Below, in pieces: positions 62,668 to 64,000 of a stretch of DNA of 64,000 bases. The stretch's first letter is position 1, and each line of letters opens with the position of its first letter. The notes beneath the pieces are model-generated. The model was not told the origin of the DNA. It made no database searches and saw only the letters and a program-made list of their open reading frames with translations. This DNA is from Rahnella inusitata_A (GTDB lineage: Bacteria; Pseudomonadota; Gammaproteobacteria; Enterobacterales; Enterobacteriaceae): contig NZ_CBCPJJ010000004.1 of assembly GCF_965118895.1 (NCBI RefSeq), positions 158,609-222,608 of the forward strand, in the 5' to 3' direction. A program made the position numbers and the translations under genes.

Positions 62668-63327
62668 TTACGACGCTTGTTCCTGTTTAACCGGAAGTTT
62701 AAACCAGAGCAAAAACTGTTCGATACCCGCATTGGCGGCGAGACGTGTCCACAGCGGATGAAGATAAGTTAACTCAATCTGCGAAGGCATTTCGCGAGTC
62801 ATTACCGTTTTTCTTTCAGCGTTATTTTTGGCGAACGTGGGCACGGCCGCGCGCGCACCGGACAGGTTATAGGTCATCATGAGTTTTTCAGCGTCTGCGA
62901 CATGCTCGGGATTAAACACATTCAGCACATCACGTTGGGTTTTAATCTGAAGACCTTGTTCATTGACCAGCTGATAATTCATCATGTGGCTGAACTTTAC
63001 GGTTTCTTTTTCGCTGCTTAATGACGGCAGAACGAAGGAAACAGAGCGGTGACCCTGCGCATTAAAGGTGACGATAAACGCCGGAGAGTGGTAAAGCAGG
63101 GGAGTTTGCGGTGCAGCCGTATGAACACTTTTGCTAACCTGAAACAGGATCTGATGCTGACCACCATCGAGTTCGAGGCTTTCCGCACCTTTAAGAATGG
63201 CACCAGACATCAGTTTGCCGTCAATCACCAGAACATCCACGTCCGGTGAAAGTTTGAGGGAGGTCGCCGAAGCTGACGCCATCAGGCTGAGACTCGCTAA
63301 TGCGACCAGCGCATGACAGACTTTCAT
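62668..63327 (-). CDS. yccT: UPF0319 periplasmic protein YccT (CsgI-like)
   Basis: This is a 219-residue exported protein of the UPF0319 family. E. coli YccT (CsgI) is periplasmic and lowers curli fibre formation. The start at 63327 follows GAGGAGAGAA; the frame upstream to 63357 does not look like a signal peptide. Signal peptide MKVCHALVALASLSLMASASA is followed by TSLKLSPDVDVLVIDGKLM, ESLELDGGQHQILFQVSK and a C-terminal WFKL-like segment (LLWFKLPVKQEQAS). No curli genes are in this window, so a curli role here is only inference from the family. Confidence 0.9.
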   Translation of the reverse strand: MKVCHALVALASLSLMASASATSLKLSPDVDVLVIDGKLMSGAILKGAESLELDGGQHQILFQVSKSVHTAAPQTPLLYHSPAFIVTFNAQGHRSVSFVLPSLSSEKETVKFSHMMNYQLVNEQGLQIKTQRDVLNVFNPEHVADAEKLMMTYNLSGARAAVPTFAKNNAERKTVMTREMPSQIELTYLHPLWTRLAANAGIEQFLLWFKLPVKQEQAS

Positions 63328-63519
63328 TCTTCTCTCCTCAAATACAACGCTCTTCATTGTCTATTATCAAGCAACGCTGATAGTGTGTCAAAGTTTTACA
63401 AAATGTTTTAAATTCACACGTTTCAGTCTGAGGTATGACGCTCCTTTTATAAGCGGCACACTGTCGGAATCCGGATGCTGAGTTACACTTAGCTCAGACA
63501 GGTCAAAGGAGATAATCCC

Positions 63520-63933
63520 GTGCAAGACAATGAGATCCGCGACATTCTGCAGAATGTGAAAACCATCGCACTGGTTGGTGCCAGTGATAATCCGGGGCGT
63601 CCGAGTTACGGCGTCATGGCTTACTTACTTTCCCAGGGCTATGAGGTCACCCCGGTCAGCCCTAAACTCGCCGGGCAGGAGCTGTTTGGGCAGAAAGTTG
63701 TCGGTTCGCTGGCGGAAATCGCACATCCGGTGGATATGGTCGATGTGTTCCGCAATGCCGACGCTGCTTACGGCGTGGCGCAGGAAGCAATCGCGATTAA
63801 AGCGAAAGTCCTATGGCTGCAAATAGGTGTGATCAACGAACAGGCCGCAGTGCTGGCCAAAGAGGCCGGGTTGAGAGTGGTAATGGATCGCTGCCCGAAA
63901 ATCGAAATACCACGCCTGGGTATCGAACAATAG
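63520..63933 (+). CDS. yccU: CoA-binding domain protein YccU
   Basis: This 137-residue, single-domain protein with a succinyl-CoA-synthetase-type CoA-binding Rossmann fold is the same length as in E. coli. It starts at GTG behind AAAGGAGAT. TIALVGASDNPGRPSYGVMAYLL is the dinucleotide-like loop; VDMVDVFRN, KVLWLQIGVINEQAA and GLRVVMDRCPKIEIPRLG are conserved. Its reaction or partner is not established. In E. coli hspQ lies next; the final 67 bases of the window show no coding sequence I can support. Confidence 0.94.
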   Translation: MQDNEIRDILQNVKTIALVGASDNPGRPSYGVMAYLLSQGYEVTPVSPKLAGQELFGQKVVGSLAEIAHPVDMVDVFRNADAAYGVAQEAIAIKAKVLWLQIGVINEQAAVLAKEAGLRVVMDRCPKIEIPRLGIEQ

Positions 63934-64000
63934 TTTTATGCAACAATCGTTTTGCTAGCGGTTACGGCAAAAATCGAAACAAAAAACCGGCTGCAACGGC

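Noticed and set aside
1..64000. CRISPR arrays, insertion sequences, prophage, tRNA or rRNA genes, toxin-antitoxin or defence systems
   Set aside because: No direct-repeat arrays, transposase, integrase or cloverleaf-like sequence was recognised on reading both strands; nearly every long stretch is assigned to syntenic core genes.

Overview
This window is a stretch of a gammaproteobacterial chromosome of the order Enterobacterales. Gene order from aroA to yccU follows the Escherichia coli 20-22 minute region almost gene for gene. Proteins are clearly orthologous but diverged, and base composition is near 50% GC. This fits a Yersiniaceae-type genus (Rahnella, Ewingella, Serratia and relatives), but the genus cannot be fixed by eye. 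I see no rRNA or tRNA gene, insertion sequence, prophage, CRISPR array, toxin system or biosynthetic island. The window is ordinary core chromosome, and the interest lies between the genes.

Layout. 1-4414: end of aroA, then cmk, rpsA and ihfB. 4584-9633: comEC, msbA and lpxK (DNA uptake-type channel, lipid A flippase, lipid A 4'-kinase). 9985-10669: two tandem cold-shock-domain genes not found here in E. coli, the second with an eroded RNA-binding motif. 10754-13292: ycaQ, ycaR and kdsB, with a candidate CRP-controlled small transcript on the minus strand between ycaQ and ycaR. 13481-16109: ycbJ, elyC and cmoM. 16106-22588: the overlapping mukF-mukE-mukB condensin operon. 22951-26229: ldtD and mepK (peptidoglycan cross-linking and remodelling) and gloC. 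26310-32040, minus strand: aspC, an OmpF-type porin, asnS and pncB. 32523-35138: pepN. 35208-39582, minus strand: the ssuEADCB alkanesulfonate operon. 39897-47011: pyrD, zapC, ycbX (minus), rlmKL and uup. 47039-50512: the pqiABC lipid-transport operon. 50788-55382: rmf, then fabA and lonH (minus), matP, and ompA (minus). 55739-59792: sulA (minus), sxy/tfoX, yccS and yccF (minus). 59999-63933: helD, mgsA (minus), yccT (minus) and yccU.

Functional themes are chromosome organisation and division (mukFEB, matP, zapC, sulA, ihfB), the envelope (msbA, lpxK, kdsB, elyC, ldtD, mepK, pqiABC, two major porins) and translation (rpsA, asnS, rlmKL, rmf, cmoM). Recognisable control sites include a consensus LexA box at sulA, adjoining FadR and FabR sites at fabA, a PurR-like box at pyrD, the conserved ompF and ompA leaders targeted by small RNAs in E. 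coli, and many intrinsic terminators. No large undescribed system is visible. The best candidate for something new is the roughly 150-nt minus-strand unit at about 11993-12181: a good sigma70 promoter, a CRP palindrome over the predicted start, a 16-20 codon ORF and an intrinsic terminator.
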